DNA of 64,000 nucleotides from Bacillus sp. EAC (GCF_002156875.1 NZ_NCSY01000007.1:124001-188000), one strand, 5' to 3'; numbered from the stretch's first letter, positions 34,531 through 47,360 are shown. Notes: generated by a model from the letters alone, not told the origin. A program made the numbers and translations.

Positions 34531-35412
34531 ATGAAGAAGTGGGGATTTTTATTATTATTACTATTGAGCTTGTGTTTATCTTTTTTGAAAATTGAACCTT
34601 TTTTCGGACCAAAAGTAGAAATACAAAAATATAGTCAATATACATATGATGAAGTAGAGGATAGTACTACTACTGAAAATATCACCAAAAATGAGATCAC
34701 AAAAGAAGATATCTATCAGGGAAACCTGCTTTTGGTCAACAGTGAATACCCAGTTCACCCAGAAAGTATTAAATCAGATGTCATAAATTTATCAACTCAA
34801 AATGAAATGACAAAGGGATATGGCGTGAAAGATAGCGACATTTATTTGTCAAAGTATATAGCAAGTAGATTTACAGATATGATTACCGCTGCGGAAAAAG
34901 ATGGAGTTGAAAATTACTCCATTACTAGTGGTTTTCGAGACTTTGAGAAGCAAAGTATACTATATCAAGAAATGGGTTCTGCCTATGCCTTACCAGCCGG
35001 CTATAGCGAACACAATTTGGGTTTATCTCTTGATGTAGGATCAACTCAAATGAAGATGGCTGAAGCACCTGAAGGAAAGTGGATAGAAAAAAATGCTTGG
35101 AAATATGGTTTCATTTTACGCTATCCAAAAGATAAAACAGATGTAACAGGAATTCAATATGAACCTTGGCATATTCGCTATGTTGGTTTGCCGCATAGTG
35201 CGGTTATGAAGGAAAAGAATTTTGCTTTAGAAGAATATTTAGAATACCTTAAAAAAGAAAAACACATTTCGGTTAGATATAATGGGAAAAAATACACGAT
35301 TACTTATTACCCTATTTCTCAAAGAAAAACGATTAACGTACAGGGAAATAGCCAATATGAGATTTCGGGTAACAATATGGATGGAGTAATTGTTACCGTT
35401 TTTGAACCGTAA
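34531..35412 (+). CDS. vanY: VanY-like D-alanyl-D-alanine carboxypeptidase (M15)
   Basis: ATG 34531 follows ACGGAGG. The 293-residue protein has an N-terminal signal anchor (FLLLLLLSLCLSFL), a linker, then a peptidase M15 domain. Zinc ligands are H161 and D168 in SEHNLGLSLDVG, and H214 in EPWHIRYVG with catalytic E211; TSGFRDFEKQ carries the substrate Arg. VanY removes the terminal D-Ala of peptidoglycan precursors outside the membrane, lowering glycopeptide binding. No vanH, ligase or vanX is present here, so it probably tunes the wall or gives low-level tolerance. Confidence 0.9.
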   Translation: MKKWGFLLLLLLSLCLSFLKIEPFFGPKVEIQKYSQYTYDEVEDSTTTENITKNEITKEDIYQGNLLLVNSEYPVHPESIKSDVINLSTQNEMTKGYGVKDSDIYLSKYIASRFTDMITAAEKDGVENYSITSGFRDFEKQSILYQEMGSAYALPAGYSEHNLGLSLDVGSTQMKMAEAPEGKWIEKNAWKYGFILRYPKDKTDVTGIQYEPWHIRYVGLPHSAVMKEKNFALEEYLEYLKKEKHISVRYNGKKYTITYYPISQRKTINVQGNSQYEISGNNMDGVIVTVFEP

Positions 35413-38470
<3,058 letters not shown>

Positions 38471-38639
38471 TTGGTGAAAACTTTCTAATCATATAATCCA
38501 ATAGGAACGTTCCAGTGATTACTAAAGCAGTGTCTTTCAATCTTTTCATTGTGACAAAAAGTTGAAGGCAAACTCAATCGGTGGTGCACACTTTATAATT
38601 CATAGTTACCGATCCTGCTCTATTCTATAGATCAATATG

Positions 38640-38673
38640 GCCGATTCTCCAAATGTGGAGATCGGCTTTTTTA
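38640..38673 (+). terminator. Terminator downstream of rph
   Basis: GCCGATTCTCC pairs with GGAGATCGGC, then TTTTTTA. The remaining bases 38471-38778 show nothing. Confidence 0.85.
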
Positions 38674-38778
38674 TGAATGAATTTGTAAAAAAAGGTCGAT
38701 GAAAAATGTTTTCTCCTTCATATTTCAATCATTTTATCTGATAATATAAATAGACGCATGATAAAAGGAGTGAAATAA

Positions 38779-39657
38779 ATGACTGTAAAAGAGGGATTTA
38801 TTGATGTAACAGGTGGGAAGGTGTGGTATCAGGTTCATGATACAAATACAAAAAGTACACCTGTTATTGTTTTGCATGGAGGACCTGGTTCATCGCATTA
38901 TTCATTGCAGGGGTTGCAATTACTATCAGAAGATCGTCCAGTTATTTTTTATGATCAGTTGGGATGCGGGAAGTCTGATCGGCCAACTGACACTTCTTTA
39001 TGGAATATTGATCGGTTTGTCGAGGAATTAGGGCAAATTCGAGAAGCGCTTTCTCTTGATAAGTATCATATACTCGGTCACTCATGGGGGACAACACTTG
39101 CTGCCGCTTATTATTTAGCCAATCCAGAAGGCGTGAATAGTATTATCTTTTCAAGCCCATGTTTAAGCGCTCCATTATGGGCAGAGGATCAGGAAAGAAA
39201 TAGGAAACTACTACCAATTGATGTTCAACAAACATTAAAAAGTTGTGAGGAAAAAGGAACAACTGAGTCAGAGGACTACAAGAAAGCTACCTCGGTATTT
39301 AATAAGCATTTCGTTTGCAGATTAGACCCGTATCCAGAATTTCTGAAAAAAGGAGCACATTACAGAAATCCGGGGGTTTACAATGTTATGTGGGGTCCAT
39401 CTGAGTTTCACGTGACCGGAAACTTAAAGGATTTTGACTGTACGTCGCAATTAAAAGACATTCATGTTCCAACTATATATACTTGTGGGCGGTATGATGA
39501 AGCAACGCCTAAATCAACCGAATTATTCAGCACACTAACACCGAATGGAAAATTCCACGTATTCGAGCAAAGTGCACATATGCCGTACATAGAAGAGCCA
39601 GAAGAGTATATGCGAGTGATTGGAGGCTTTTTGAAGGAAGTAGACTTAAACAATTAA
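38779..39657 (+). CDS. Proline iminopeptidase-family alpha/beta hydrolase (S33)
   Basis: ATG 38779 follows AAAGGAG. The 292-residue protein has the oxyanion HGGPGSSHYS, DQLGCGKS, the nucleophile Ser in LGHSWGTTLAA, Asp in CGRYDEATP and His in QSAHMPYIEEPEEY. This set is typical of the prolyl aminopeptidase / tricorn-interacting-factor F1 group. It probably trims N-terminal proline or other residues from small peptides in the cytoplasm; some relatives instead hydrolyse acylated compounds. Confidence 0.88.
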   Translation: MTVKEGFIDVTGGKVWYQVHDTNTKSTPVIVLHGGPGSSHYSLQGLQLLSEDRPVIFYDQLGCGKSDRPTDTSLWNIDRFVEELGQIREALSLDKYHILGHSWGTTLAAAYYLANPEGVNSIIFSSPCLSAPLWAEDQERNRKLLPIDVQQTLKSCEEKGTTESEDYKKATSVFNKHFVCRLDPYPEFLKKGAHYRNPGVYNVMWGPSEFHVTGNLKDFDCTSQLKDIHVPTIYTCGRYDEATPKSTELFSTLTPNGKFHVFEQSAHMPYIEEPEEYMRVIGGFLKEVDLNN

Positions 39658-39850
39658 TTCTTCACAAAGATAACTCATGGCTGAGACTAACTGGTTTTTT
39701 ATTTGAAATTAGAAAAAATCTATTGGAGCGGTCTTGTAAATAAAATATGCATAAAGTAGATATGTATAATGCAACTAAAGCAAGTTTGAGCTTAAGATAG
39801 TGGAAGATAGAGCCTAAAATTTTTGGGATCTATGAAGGAAGGAGCTCTAT

Positions 39851-40150
39851 ATGAATAAGATAGATGAATACTTTGAAACAGCGATGGAAGCCTGGAGTAT
39901 GATGCAAAAAACTACAGATGATGAAGGAGCAGAATGGGCAGAAAGGTTTGAGCGCTATTTTTATGAATTTATTGATGAATTGAAGAAATGGTGGGAAACA
40001 CTTGACCCAAAACCAACGAATATAGAGGATGCTGAGGAGTTACCTGAAGTGAAAAAATGGATGGAGAAAATTCCTGATCCTGTAAAACTAAATTTCCTAA
40101 CTGAATTAGAGGATATATTGGATGGTTTAGATACGGTACGTTTTGATTAA
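39851..40150 (+). CDS. Acidic hypothetical protein
   Basis: ATG 39851 after GGAAGGAG. The 99-residue protein is soluble, helical and strongly acidic, with many Trp and Glu: ETAMEAWSMMQKTTDD, AERFERYFYEFID, KKWWETLDP, KKWMEKIPDPVKL. No signal peptide or known domain. Well-formed start and composition support a real gene. Confidence 0.65.
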   Translation: MNKIDEYFETAMEAWSMMQKTTDDEGAEWAERFERYFYEFIDELKKWWETLDPKPTNIEDAEELPEVKKWMEKIPDPVKLNFLTELEDILDGLDTVRFD

Positions 40151-40511
40151 ATATAAGAGGTCATTAAAACAGATTTACCAAAATTTCCTAATGCTTACCT
40201 ATCTCAATGTCATATAACTATAGTTTTAAGTAAGGAAAAAGGATGTATTTTTTGATTTCAATACCTTTTAATTACTGATTTGATAGAAATGAAGCAGTTT
40301 TACAAGAAAAAGCAATTATTTGTGAAACCATAAATTTTGAGATGAGAAAATAAGACGAATTTTATAGTTTCAATGAAGTTTTTAATGGTCTGCAAAATGA
40401 CTATAATGCTTAAATATTTAACAAAAATTTAGGGGGATTTGATTATCTTTTACGATATTGTTAAAATTGAAATATTAAAATGTGTGTATAACACACAAGG
40501 AGGTAGCAATA
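40151..40511. other. Upstream region of the cold-shock gene
   Basis: No ORF. It ends with a small hairpin TGTGTG-TATA-ACACAC (40482-40496) immediately before AAGGAGGT. Cold-shock genes usually have long structured leaders; this may be one, but I cannot fix the transcription start. Confidence 0.45.
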
Positions 40512-40712
40512 TTGGAACATGGTAAAGTAAAATGGTTTAATGCAGAAAAAGGGTTTGGATTCATCGAACGTGAAAATGGTGACGATGTATTCGTTCACTT
40601 CTCAGCAATTCAAACTGACGGATTCAAATCATTAGATGAAGGTCAAGCAGTTACTTTTGAAGTAGAACAAGGGCAACGCGGACCACAGGCAACTAATGTT
40701 AAAAAAGCATAA
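40512..40712 (+). CDS. Cold-shock protein (CspA family)
   Basis: Start chosen at TTG 40512, 7 nt after AAGGAGGT; the ATG at 40482 would add residues foreign to the family. The 66-residue protein is a single cold-shock domain with RNP1 KGFGFIE and RNP2 VFVHF, and VKWFNAEKG at the N-terminus. It binds single-stranded RNA and acts as an RNA chaperone. It is followed by a strong terminator. Confidence 0.95.
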   Translation: MEHGKVKWFNAEKGFGFIERENGDDVFVHFSAIQTDGFKSLDEGQAVTFEVEQGQRGPQATNVKKA

Positions 40713-40721
40713 TTAACTAAA

Positions 40722-40760
40722 AAAGTCAGATTCTATCATGTAGAATCTGACTTTTTTTAA
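40722..40760 (+). terminator. Terminator of the csp gene
   Basis: AAAGTCAGATTCTA-TCATG-TAGAATCTGACTTT followed by TTTT. Confidence 0.9.
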
Positions 40761-40815
40761 TCTTTCAATGGTTATTTCAAAGTGACTATGAGGTATTCTA
40801 CTAAACGAGGGAAAT

Positions 40816-40862
40816 AAAAAAGCTGTATCAATAATTACAAAGTAATCAGAGATACAGCTTTA
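40816..40862 (-). terminator. Terminator of the SASP-like gene
   Basis: On the minus strand AAAGCTGTATC pairs with GATACAGCTTT, then TTTTA; 22-nt loop. Confidence 0.8.
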
Positions 40863-40907
40863 TATTCAGATAAATAGATGTCTTACATATATAAGGATTA
40901 GTGGTTT

Positions 40908-41066
40908 TTAATCGCGCATAGCTCCTGCTTCTCGGGAAGTCATTGCACCTTGTCCTGCGTTTACATCATTTTGAATTTCTTGTTTTACTTTTTGTGGATC
41001 AGTTTTGGCGAATTCTGAATTCGTATTAGAACTCATATTCCCTTTAGCTTTGTAATCCTGTGGCAT
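40908..41066 (-). CDS. Probable gamma-type small acid-soluble spore protein relative
   Basis: Start chosen at ATG 41066, 7 nt after AAGGAGG. The 52-residue hydrophilic protein contains NTNSEFAKTDPQKVKQEI, which aligns with the EFA-x-T-x2-Q-x-V-x-Q unit repeated in SspE, and ends QGAMTSREAGAMRD. It has one such unit where SspE usually has two, so it is a relative at best. A role as a spore amino-acid reserve is inference. Confidence 0.6.
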   Translation of the reverse strand: MPQDYKAKGNMSSNTNSEFAKTDPQKVKQEIQNDVNAGQGAMTSREAGAMRD

Positions 41067-41338
41067 ATATATCCTCCTTAATTTATCATTTAACAAGCTT
41101 ATTATTTACAAATAATCTGCCTGTATACCACTAGATAAAGTAAAGGAGGCTTCTTTATACAATGAGGCTTAAGTAGAAGCACTTTTTGTATTTCGATTAT
41201 CTGGCAATTTAGTTCAATAAGAAGACTAATTCTTTACTATATCGATATGATTTTTTTTAATATAAAATATTCTTAATAGAAAAAATGGAAAAATAATGAA
41301 TTTTTACGAATGATTAATTCAAATTTCGGGGTGGAAAA

Positions 41339-42019
41339 ATGAAAAATGCAGTAATTTTTGACATGGATGGTACCTTGTTTCAAACTGACAAAATATTAGA
41401 AATATCACTTGTTGACACATTTGATAAATTACGAATGAAGGATTTATGGATTGGGTTAACTCCAATAGATAAATACAAACAGATAATGGGTGTACCATTA
41501 CCCGTTGTATGGGAAAATTTATTGCCTGATCATTCAGATGAAGTAAGAATTTATGCTAACGATATTTTCCATCAAAAATTAGTGGAAAATATTGAAGTTG
41601 GAAATGGTGGATTATATCCAAATGTGATAGAAATTTTTGAGTTTCTATCTAAAAAAAATATACCAATCTTTATAGCGAGTAATGGCTTAACGGAATATCT
41701 AAATGCTATTATCAAATTTTACCAATTAAATCATTGGTTAATGGATGTTTATAGTATTCAGCAAATCGAATCATTAGATAAAACTGAACTTGTAAAAAAT
41801 ATAATCGAAACTCATTCAATAGAGGATGGAATAGTTGTTGGTGACAGATTATCTGATTTTAATGCAGCCAAAGAGAATGCCTTACTCGCAGTTGGTTGTA
41901 AATTTGACTTTGCGCAAGAAGAAGAATTGATAGAAGCAGACATTATTATAGATAATTTAATTTTATTAAAAGAAATTATAGAAGAGAGATATAAGCATAA
42001 TTTGATAGCAAATCCATGA
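41339..42019 (+). CDS. HAD-superfamily hydrolase, phosphoglycolate phosphatase-like
   Basis: ATG 41339 after GGGGTGG. The 226-residue protein has HAD motif I FDMDGTLFQ, motif II FIASNG, a lysine in DKTELVK and motif IV VVGDRLSDFNAAKEN with a helical cap between. It should dephosphorylate a small metabolite. Asp in motif IV is GDRLSD as in PGP-type enzymes. Substrate unknown. Confidence 0.88.
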   Translation: MKNAVIFDMDGTLFQTDKILEISLVDTFDKLRMKDLWIGLTPIDKYKQIMGVPLPVVWENLLPDHSDEVRIYANDIFHQKLVENIEVGNGGLYPNVIEIFEFLSKKNIPIFIASNGLTEYLNAIIKFYQLNHWLMDVYSIQQIESLDKTELVKNIIETHSIEDGIVVGDRLSDFNAAKENALLAVGCKFDFAQEEELIEADIIIDNLILLKEIIEERYKHNLIANP

Positions 42020-42339
42020 AAAATATTAATATAGAAGTTATTGTTATTTTGTTTTTGTCTTCATTATTCATTTGCAACGTGAGATGACAATGTATGTGTC
42101 TGGAGGCAATTTTTAAAGTCTTAAGCTGGTGTTTCCTTATTCAACTGAAGCACGCGTGAGATTTTATCATTGGAAAGCTTGACAAGACATGAAAAGTGTC
42201 GTAATTTAGATAGCAAATAGGACACCATTTAGTGTCTTTTGTTGATAACCAAGTGATTGAAGTTGATCGTAAAATCAGATTAAATTCTTAAATTCTAATG
42301 TTTACAACTTAAAAACTTAACAAAATCGGAGGAATAAAA
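42020..42339. other. Intergenic region with a degenerate repeat box
   Basis: TTATTCAACTGAAGCACG then CGTGAGATTTTATC (42137-42168) is a decayed copy of the palindrome. No gene seen. Confidence 0.5.
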
Positions 42340-42609
42340 ATGGCAAAAACAAACCTGTGTCAAAGCTGTGGCATGCCCTTGAAAGGATCAACTGACTTTG
42401 GAACTGAAAAGGATGGAAGACCATCAGAAAAATACTGTCATCATTGTTACGAAAATGGAGCATGGATTCATCCTGATGTAACTTTCGATGAATTTTATGC
42501 ATTCAGTTTAAAAAGGTTTCAAGAATCAGATATGAATCGAATTGAAAAATTTTTTCTAAATAAAATGTATACAAAAAAATTCTTGAAAAAATTAGAGCGC
42601 TGGAGCTAA
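42340..42609 (+). CDS. Putative zinc-ribbon protein (Zn_ribbon_2)
   Basis: ATG 42340 follows CGGAGGA. The 89-residue protein has a zinc ribbon LCQSCGMPL and KYCHHCYENG spaced by about 25 residues, with FGTEKDGRPSEKYC between, which is the PF12674 pattern. A basic helical tail (KRFQESDMNRIEKFF) follows. Function unknown. Confidence 0.85.
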   Translation: MAKTNLCQSCGMPLKGSTDFGTEKDGRPSEKYCHHCYENGAWIHPDVTFDEFYAFSLKRFQESDMNRIEKFFLNKMYTKKFLKKLERWS

Positions 42610-43162
42610 ACACTAAGCAAACAATTTGGCAATCAATTACTATCTGCTACTTTTGTATTTTAGAGTGGTTTAGTCCATCTGGAGCACCTAATAATCTCAT
42701 TCAACAAAGGTATACCTTAGTTGAATACAAAGGACATTACATCTTAATTATGTGATGTCCTTTTATTTATACAATTTGAATAATTGTTATTTCGTATCTT
42801 CACTTAATAGAATAACTTATTAGTTCTGAATTACTAGTTTTTTTGAATACAAGCTAAAATTGACTACTTATTTACCAAACATATATGTCAATCCACGATT
42901 CGTAACTTTTGATCGATTTCTTTCTTTTAAAGATTCTTTAATGTATTTTTCACCTCAATAAATATAATGTTTTCCTCTTAATATCGTATTCTCTAAATGA
43001 CTTTCTTTTCTTCATCCAGTTAAGAAGAATCATTATCAAACATATAACTTGTGCCTAGCGTGTCAGTATACCGGAACCAGTTTGTTTTACTAATCGAAAG
43101 CTTAGTTGAACAAAAAGGATTTGATAAACAGGTTGTAGAAAGTCATATTAGGAGGGATATAG
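42610..43162. other. Intergenic region with repeat and terminator
   Basis: Repeat box CATTCAACAAAGGTATAC then CTTAGTTGAATAC (42697-42728) runs into the terminator at 42729-42768. A weaker box, ACTAATCGAAAGC then TTAGTTGAAC, is at 43089-43111. Between them is AT-rich sequence with no ORF. Confidence 0.55.
42729..42768 (+). terminator. Terminator after the zinc-ribbon gene
   Basis: AAAGGACATTACAT pairs with ATGTGATGTCCTTT followed by TATTT. Confidence 0.85.
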
Positions 43163-43954
43163 ATGTCAAACCATGAAAATGAAGAAATGCTATCAGGAGG
43201 GAATGTCTCAAACGTTTATCGTTCGGGAGATACTGTGCGACGAGATTTAAAGTCAGATAGTCTTAAAATTCATAAGCTATTAAAGCATTTGGAGAATAAA
43301 GGTTTCAGTTATGCACCAAAGTTTATAGGCATTGATGATAAAGGAAGAGAAATCTTATCATTTATAGAAGGAGAAGCCGGTAATTATCCTTTAAAAGAAT
43401 ACATGTGGTCTGATGATGTTTTAATAGAAATAGCGAAAATGCTGCGACTTTATCATGATTCTGTGAGTGATTTTTCATTTGATGATAACTGGCAATCGAT
43501 AGATAATACTCCACATCAAAATGAGGTACTATGCCATAATGATTTTGCAATATACAACATAATTTTTAATAATGAAAGACCAATAGGTATTATTGATTTT
43601 GATGTTGCTGGGCCGGGTCCAAGACTTTGGGATATAGCTTATACTCTTTATACTTGCGTCCCCTTAAGTAGATTTTATCAATCTGAAGCTGGGGAGAAAG
43701 TTTATTATAATTCATCACAGCATGCTAATAAATTTAAACAAAGAATTGCGTTGTTTTTTGAATCTTACGGTGAGGAAATAGAAGGAAATCTTTTAGAAAT
43801 GGTATTGCTACGATTAGAAGGTATATGTAAAACAATTACAAGAATTGCCAGTGAAGGTGACGTTGCTTTTCAAAAGATGATAGATGAAGGGCATCTTGAA
43901 CATTATCAAAACGATATTAAATTTATTCGTGAATATGGAAAAGAGTGGATATAG
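43163..43954 (+). CDS. Aminoglycoside phosphotransferase-family kinase
   Basis: ATG 43163 after AGGAGGG. The 263-residue protein has the APH/ChoK kinase core: nucleotide loop GGNVSNVYRSGDTVRR, catalytic loop LCHNDFAIYNIIF (HxDx4N form, H-N-D) and metal-binding IIDFDVAGPGPRLWDIAY. It phosphorylates a small hydroxyl compound with ATP; it could inactivate a drug or act in metabolism, and sequence alone does not decide. Confidence 0.85.
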   Translation: MSNHENEEMLSGGNVSNVYRSGDTVRRDLKSDSLKIHKLLKHLENKGFSYAPKFIGIDDKGREILSFIEGEAGNYPLKEYMWSDDVLIEIAKMLRLYHDSVSDFSFDDNWQSIDNTPHQNEVLCHNDFAIYNIIFNNERPIGIIDFDVAGPGPRLWDIAYTLYTCVPLSRFYQSEAGEKVYYNSSQHANKFKQRIALFFESYGEEIEGNLLEMVLLRLEGICKTITRIASEGDVAFQKMIDEGHLEHYQNDIKFIREYGKEWI

Positions 43955-44054
43955 GGGTCCATAATAAATCTTTTTATGATTTAGCAGATTAGTTGAAAAA
44001 AATAGCGAATGTCTTAATTATTTATTTGGTTAATTGATTATTTGGAGGATTTAT

Positions 44055-44708
44055 ATGGACGACATTAGGAAAGTTATAAGACAAAGTAAAACGCTTAAAG
44101 GACCCTTTCATGAATTTAATACTAATAAAACGTCGGATTATCCAAATGAACTTTTTTTAGAATGGTTTCAAGAGGCAATTGATTATGGTGTACATGAACC
44201 TCACGCAATGACACTTTCAACAACTGACCATAATGGACTTCCAGATGCTAGGGTTTTGATTATTAAAGATGTTGATCAATATGGGTGGTATTTTGCATCA
44301 AGTTCACAAAGTGTAAAAGGCAAACAGATAGATATTAATCCAAATGTAGCTATGACTTTTTATTGGTCACTAATTGGAAGACAAGTCAGAATACGTGGAA
44401 GTGCCACTAAAATGGATAAAAAATTAAGTGCCCGAGACTTTTTAGGCCGAAGTACTGTAGCACGAGGAATAGCTTTGCTTGGCCAACAGAGTTCAATCTT
44501 AAAAGAACAACATGAATTAGATGAAGCACTAAATAAACAAATTGATATTTTAAAACATAATCCAAATTTAGTGTTTCCTTCTTGGACTTTGTATCGAGTA
44601 ATTGCAAAAGAGGTGGAGTTCTGGCAAGCTGATGAAGATCGTAAGCACGTAAGATTAAAATATAGTTTTGAGGGTGACAAGTGGTTAAAAAATCTATTAT
44701 GGGCTTAG
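44055..44708 (+). CDS. Pyridoxamine 5'-phosphate oxidase-family flavoprotein
   Basis: Start chosen at ATG 44055 after TTGGAGGAT. The 217-residue protein has the PNPOx FMN-binding layout: AMTLSTTDHNGLPDARVLIIKD, WYFASSSQSVKGKQID, VAMTFYWSLIGRQVRIRG, and the C-terminal VEFWQADEDRKHVRLKY. PdxH oxidises pyridoxine or pyridoxamine phosphate to PLP. The usual final RLxP is WLKNLLWA here, and most B. subtilis-like bacilli make PLP with PdxST, so the role may be another FMN reaction. Confidence 0.85.
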   Translation: MDDIRKVIRQSKTLKGPFHEFNTNKTSDYPNELFLEWFQEAIDYGVHEPHAMTLSTTDHNGLPDARVLIIKDVDQYGWYFASSSQSVKGKQIDINPNVAMTFYWSLIGRQVRIRGSATKMDKKLSARDFLGRSTVARGIALLGQQSSILKEQHELDEALNKQIDILKHNPNLVFPSWTLYRVIAKEVEFWQADEDRKHVRLKYSFEGDKWLKNLLWA

Positions 44709-44895
44709 TTTTTATAGTCTTTAAAAAATGCGTTGCTCTGTGCAATCCTAATTTATTATTTAATATTTAAATTAACTTTATTGATATTGCTAATTCACCT
44801 ATAAATATACCTTCTCAGTTTTAAAAAAGCACCTTGCCTTTTTATTTCTATTATATAATTTAAGTACATCTAGAATTTTGGGGGCAAAAAAAATA

Positions 44896-45411
44896 ATGAG
44901 AGTTTATAAGGCGAAAGTTCAATTGATATATTTTTTCATCATAATAGGTTTCATTTCACTCTTTTTTACAATCATGTTATCAGCTAGTAAAGGTAGTTTT
45001 ACTGTTTCAAATATTTTCATTTTGATTGGTTTAATTGCATTTACTTATTTTTTATTTTGGTGCTCATACTCTATGTTTCTTTCGAGAAAAAAAGGAGAAG
45101 GAATCTATTGGGATGATGAGTGTGTAGTAGTTGATTTTGAAGGAAACAAAATATTTTGGAATGAAATTGAAAATATCGAATTTTATGAATCGCAAAATGA
45201 CATGTTTACAAAATCAACATATATACGGGTATTCATTTATAAACAAGAGCAAGTTAGATTGAGACATAAGCTCCCGTTCAAAAATATTATTTGGAGATAT
45301 AGTGGTAGCATAGATTGGATTACGATTGAAAAACCAAAAGAAATGCACGAAGCGCTTATTCAATTTTGGGAAGAAAAAAATAAACTCAGCTCCAACAATA
45401 CCGAAAACTAA
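44896..45411 (+). CDS. Membrane protein with PH-like cytoplasmic domain
   Basis: Start chosen at ATG 44896 downstream of GGGGGC. The 171-residue protein has two helices (IYFFIIIGFISLFFTIML and IFILIGLIAFTYFLFWCSY), then a soluble domain of about 110 residues with beta-strand pattern GIYWDDECVVVDFEGNKIFW, NEIENIEFYES, YIRVFIYK. The layout resembles bacterial PH-domain membrane proteins. Function unknown. Confidence 0.65.
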   Translation: MRVYKAKVQLIYFFIIIGFISLFFTIMLSASKGSFTVSNIFILIGLIAFTYFLFWCSYSMFLSRKKGEGIYWDDECVVVDFEGNKIFWNEIENIEFYESQNDMFTKSTYIRVFIYKQEQVRLRHKLPFKNIIWRYSGSIDWITIEKPKEMHEALIQFWEEKNKLSSNNTEN

Positions 45412-45858
45412 TTTCCAGTGATTTAATAAACAAGATAATTTCAAACCAAAAAAGTCGCATCTGGGACTCTTTATCTTATGGAATTAAAGTTTGCCAAAGA
45501 TCAATTAGGAGCTAATCAATTTTTGAGAAGAATGATATAGTCATTGTGTTAACAAATTACGACGGATTCTTTACATTGGCAAAACTAAAAAAAAAAAATG
45601 GAATATTAAACTATTTAAAATAAAAAATGTGTGTTTAGTAAAGTAAACACTGATTCTATTTAGCAGGTACAGATGTTGTAAAAAGAATTTTGATAATCTC
45701 TTTTGTAACTAGTAAAAGAAAAATTTGTAATTATTTATGAATAATGATAGTAAAAGAAAAACAATCGTGAAAATCTTTTTATGATATCTATTATTTGTTT
45801 CAATAGCTCTGAACTAAGTGGAATTTGTAACATCATTTGGAGAAAGGTAGGTTGTCAA
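45412..45858. other. Intergenic region, nothing firm
   Basis: A weak hairpin AAAGTC-GCATCTGG-GACTCTTT (45450-45472) may end the previous gene. The rest is AT-rich. The in-frame ATG at 45781 of the next gene lies here but has no ribosome site. Confidence 0.45.
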
Positions 45859-46530
45859 ATGATAAAGAATTATATCGACTACCCAATGATAAAAATTCCT
45901 GGGGGAGAAGTGAAATTAAGAGACGATAGAATAAAAAGAAAATGGAATGTTGAAATAGAACCGTTTCTTATTGGTCGTTTTCCTGTAACGACGGATGTAT
46001 ACTATGCAATTACAAATCAATCGCCCAATTCTTTTAATGAAAAATTAAAACCAATTGTGAATATTTCTTGGAATGATGCAATTTCTTTTTGTAATCTGCT
46101 TTCACAGGAAAAGGGACTGAAAAACTGTTATTCTACAAGTAAAGATGGAAAAAATATTATATTTGATAGGGAATCAGATGGTTATCGACTACCTTCAGAA
46201 GCAGAGTGGCAATATGCATGTAAAGCAGGGACTACTGGTTATAGATACGGAGAGCTCGACAAAATTGCTTGGTATTATGAAAATTCTGGTGGCAGAATTC
46301 ATGAAGTAGGAAGAAAAGAACCGAACCCATGGGGACTATATGATATGATTGGTAATGTTTGGGAGTGGTGTTGGGATTTATATGATGAGCAAGCGTACGG
46401 AGCTTACCGTATCTTTCGAGGCGGTTCCTGGGCTGAAGAAGCAAGGGGATGTGGGGCTACTTGTCGTCGTCGCAGCCATCCGACATTTTATATCGATGAC
46501 CTTGGATTTCGTCTCGCCCGATCTTATTAA
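45859..46530 (+). CDS. SUMF1/FGE-sulfatase domain protein
   Basis: Start chosen at ATG 45859 after GAAAGGTAGG. The 223-residue protein has the formylglycine-generating-enzyme fold: MIKIPGGEVKL, FLIGRFPVTTDVYYA, VNISWNDAISFCNLLS, YRLPSEAEWQYACKAGT, GLYDMIGNVWEWCWD, FRGGSW, then DDLGFRLARS. In true FGE two active-site Cys lie four residues apart; here the region reads GCGATCRRR with Cys spaced by three, so copper-oxidase activity is uncertain. No sulfatase is nearby. It may be a binding protein of this fold. Confidence 0.85.
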   Translation: MIKNYIDYPMIKIPGGEVKLRDDRIKRKWNVEIEPFLIGRFPVTTDVYYAITNQSPNSFNEKLKPIVNISWNDAISFCNLLSQEKGLKNCYSTSKDGKNIIFDRESDGYRLPSEAEWQYACKAGTTGYRYGELDKIAWYYENSGGRIHEVGRKEPNPWGLYDMIGNVWEWCWDLYDEQAYGAYRIFRGGSWAEEARGCGATCRRRSHPTFYIDDLGFRLARSY

Positions 46531-46652
46531 CTTCAAACAAACTAATTTTAAAATTTCATATTGAATTTAACTTATTCAATTAAAACATTGAAAAAAAGCG
46601 TTTCTAGTTGGTTACAATGAACTTGGTATATTTAGAAGGGAAGTGCAAAACG

Positions 46653-47360
46653 ATGGATTTGGAAATGGTTATGATGGAATTGGAAGCGCTTGGCAAGGAA
46701 CGTATTAAAAAGACTTACATAAGTAATGGAGCAATTGAGCCGCTCTTTGGTGTAGCTACAGGCGCTATGAAGCCGATTGCAAAGAAAATCAAGAAAAATC
46801 AGACTTTGGCTGACCAACTATACGCCACCGGGAACTACGATGCGATGTATTTCGCAGGAGTAATTGCTGACCCAATGAAAATGACTGAATCAGATTTTCA
46901 GCGTTGGATTGATGCTGCGTATTTTTATATGCTATCAGATTTTGTGGTAGCGGTAACTTTAGCTGAAACCGAATTTGCACAAGATGTTGCGGATAAATGG
47001 ATCGCAAGCGGTGAAGAACTTAAAATGTCTGCAGGTTGGAGTTGTTACTGCTGGCTTTTAGGTAATCGCCCGGACACTGAATTTATCACTAGCAAGATTA
47101 GCGGTATGCTTGATCAAGTGAAAAATACGATCCACAATTCTCCTGATCGAACGAAATCCGCTATGAATAATTTTGTGTACACTGTCGGGATATCATACTT
47201 ACCACAACATGATAAAGCAGTTGAAACCGCAAAGGCTATTGGACCAGTTGAAATCAGGCGAGATAAGAAAAAAAACAGCATCCTGCTAGCTTCAGAAAAT
47301 ATACAAAAGGATGTAGATAGAGGGTTACTTGGTTTCAAACGTAAACATGTAAGGTGTTAA
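46653..47360 (+). CDS. AlkD-like DNA alkylation repair protein
   Basis: Start chosen at ATG 46653 after AAGGGAAG; the frame opens at 46608. The 235-residue protein consists of HEAT-like helical repeats of the DNA alkylation repair family: YISNGAIEPLFGVATG, FAGVIADPMKMTESDF, SDFVVAVTLAETEFA, AGWSCYCWLLGNRPD. AlkD-type enzymes excise alkylated bases without flipping them. This member looks divergent, and the catalytic Asp cannot be placed with certainty. Confidence 0.8.
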   Translation: MDLEMVMMELEALGKERIKKTYISNGAIEPLFGVATGAMKPIAKKIKKNQTLADQLYATGNYDAMYFAGVIADPMKMTESDFQRWIDAAYFYMLSDFVVAVTLAETEFAQDVADKWIASGEELKMSAGWSCYCWLLGNRPDTEFITSKISGMLDQVKNTIHNSPDRTKSAMNNFVYTVGISYLPQHDKAVETAKAIGPVEIRRDKKKNSILLASENIQKDVDRGLLGFKRKHVRC

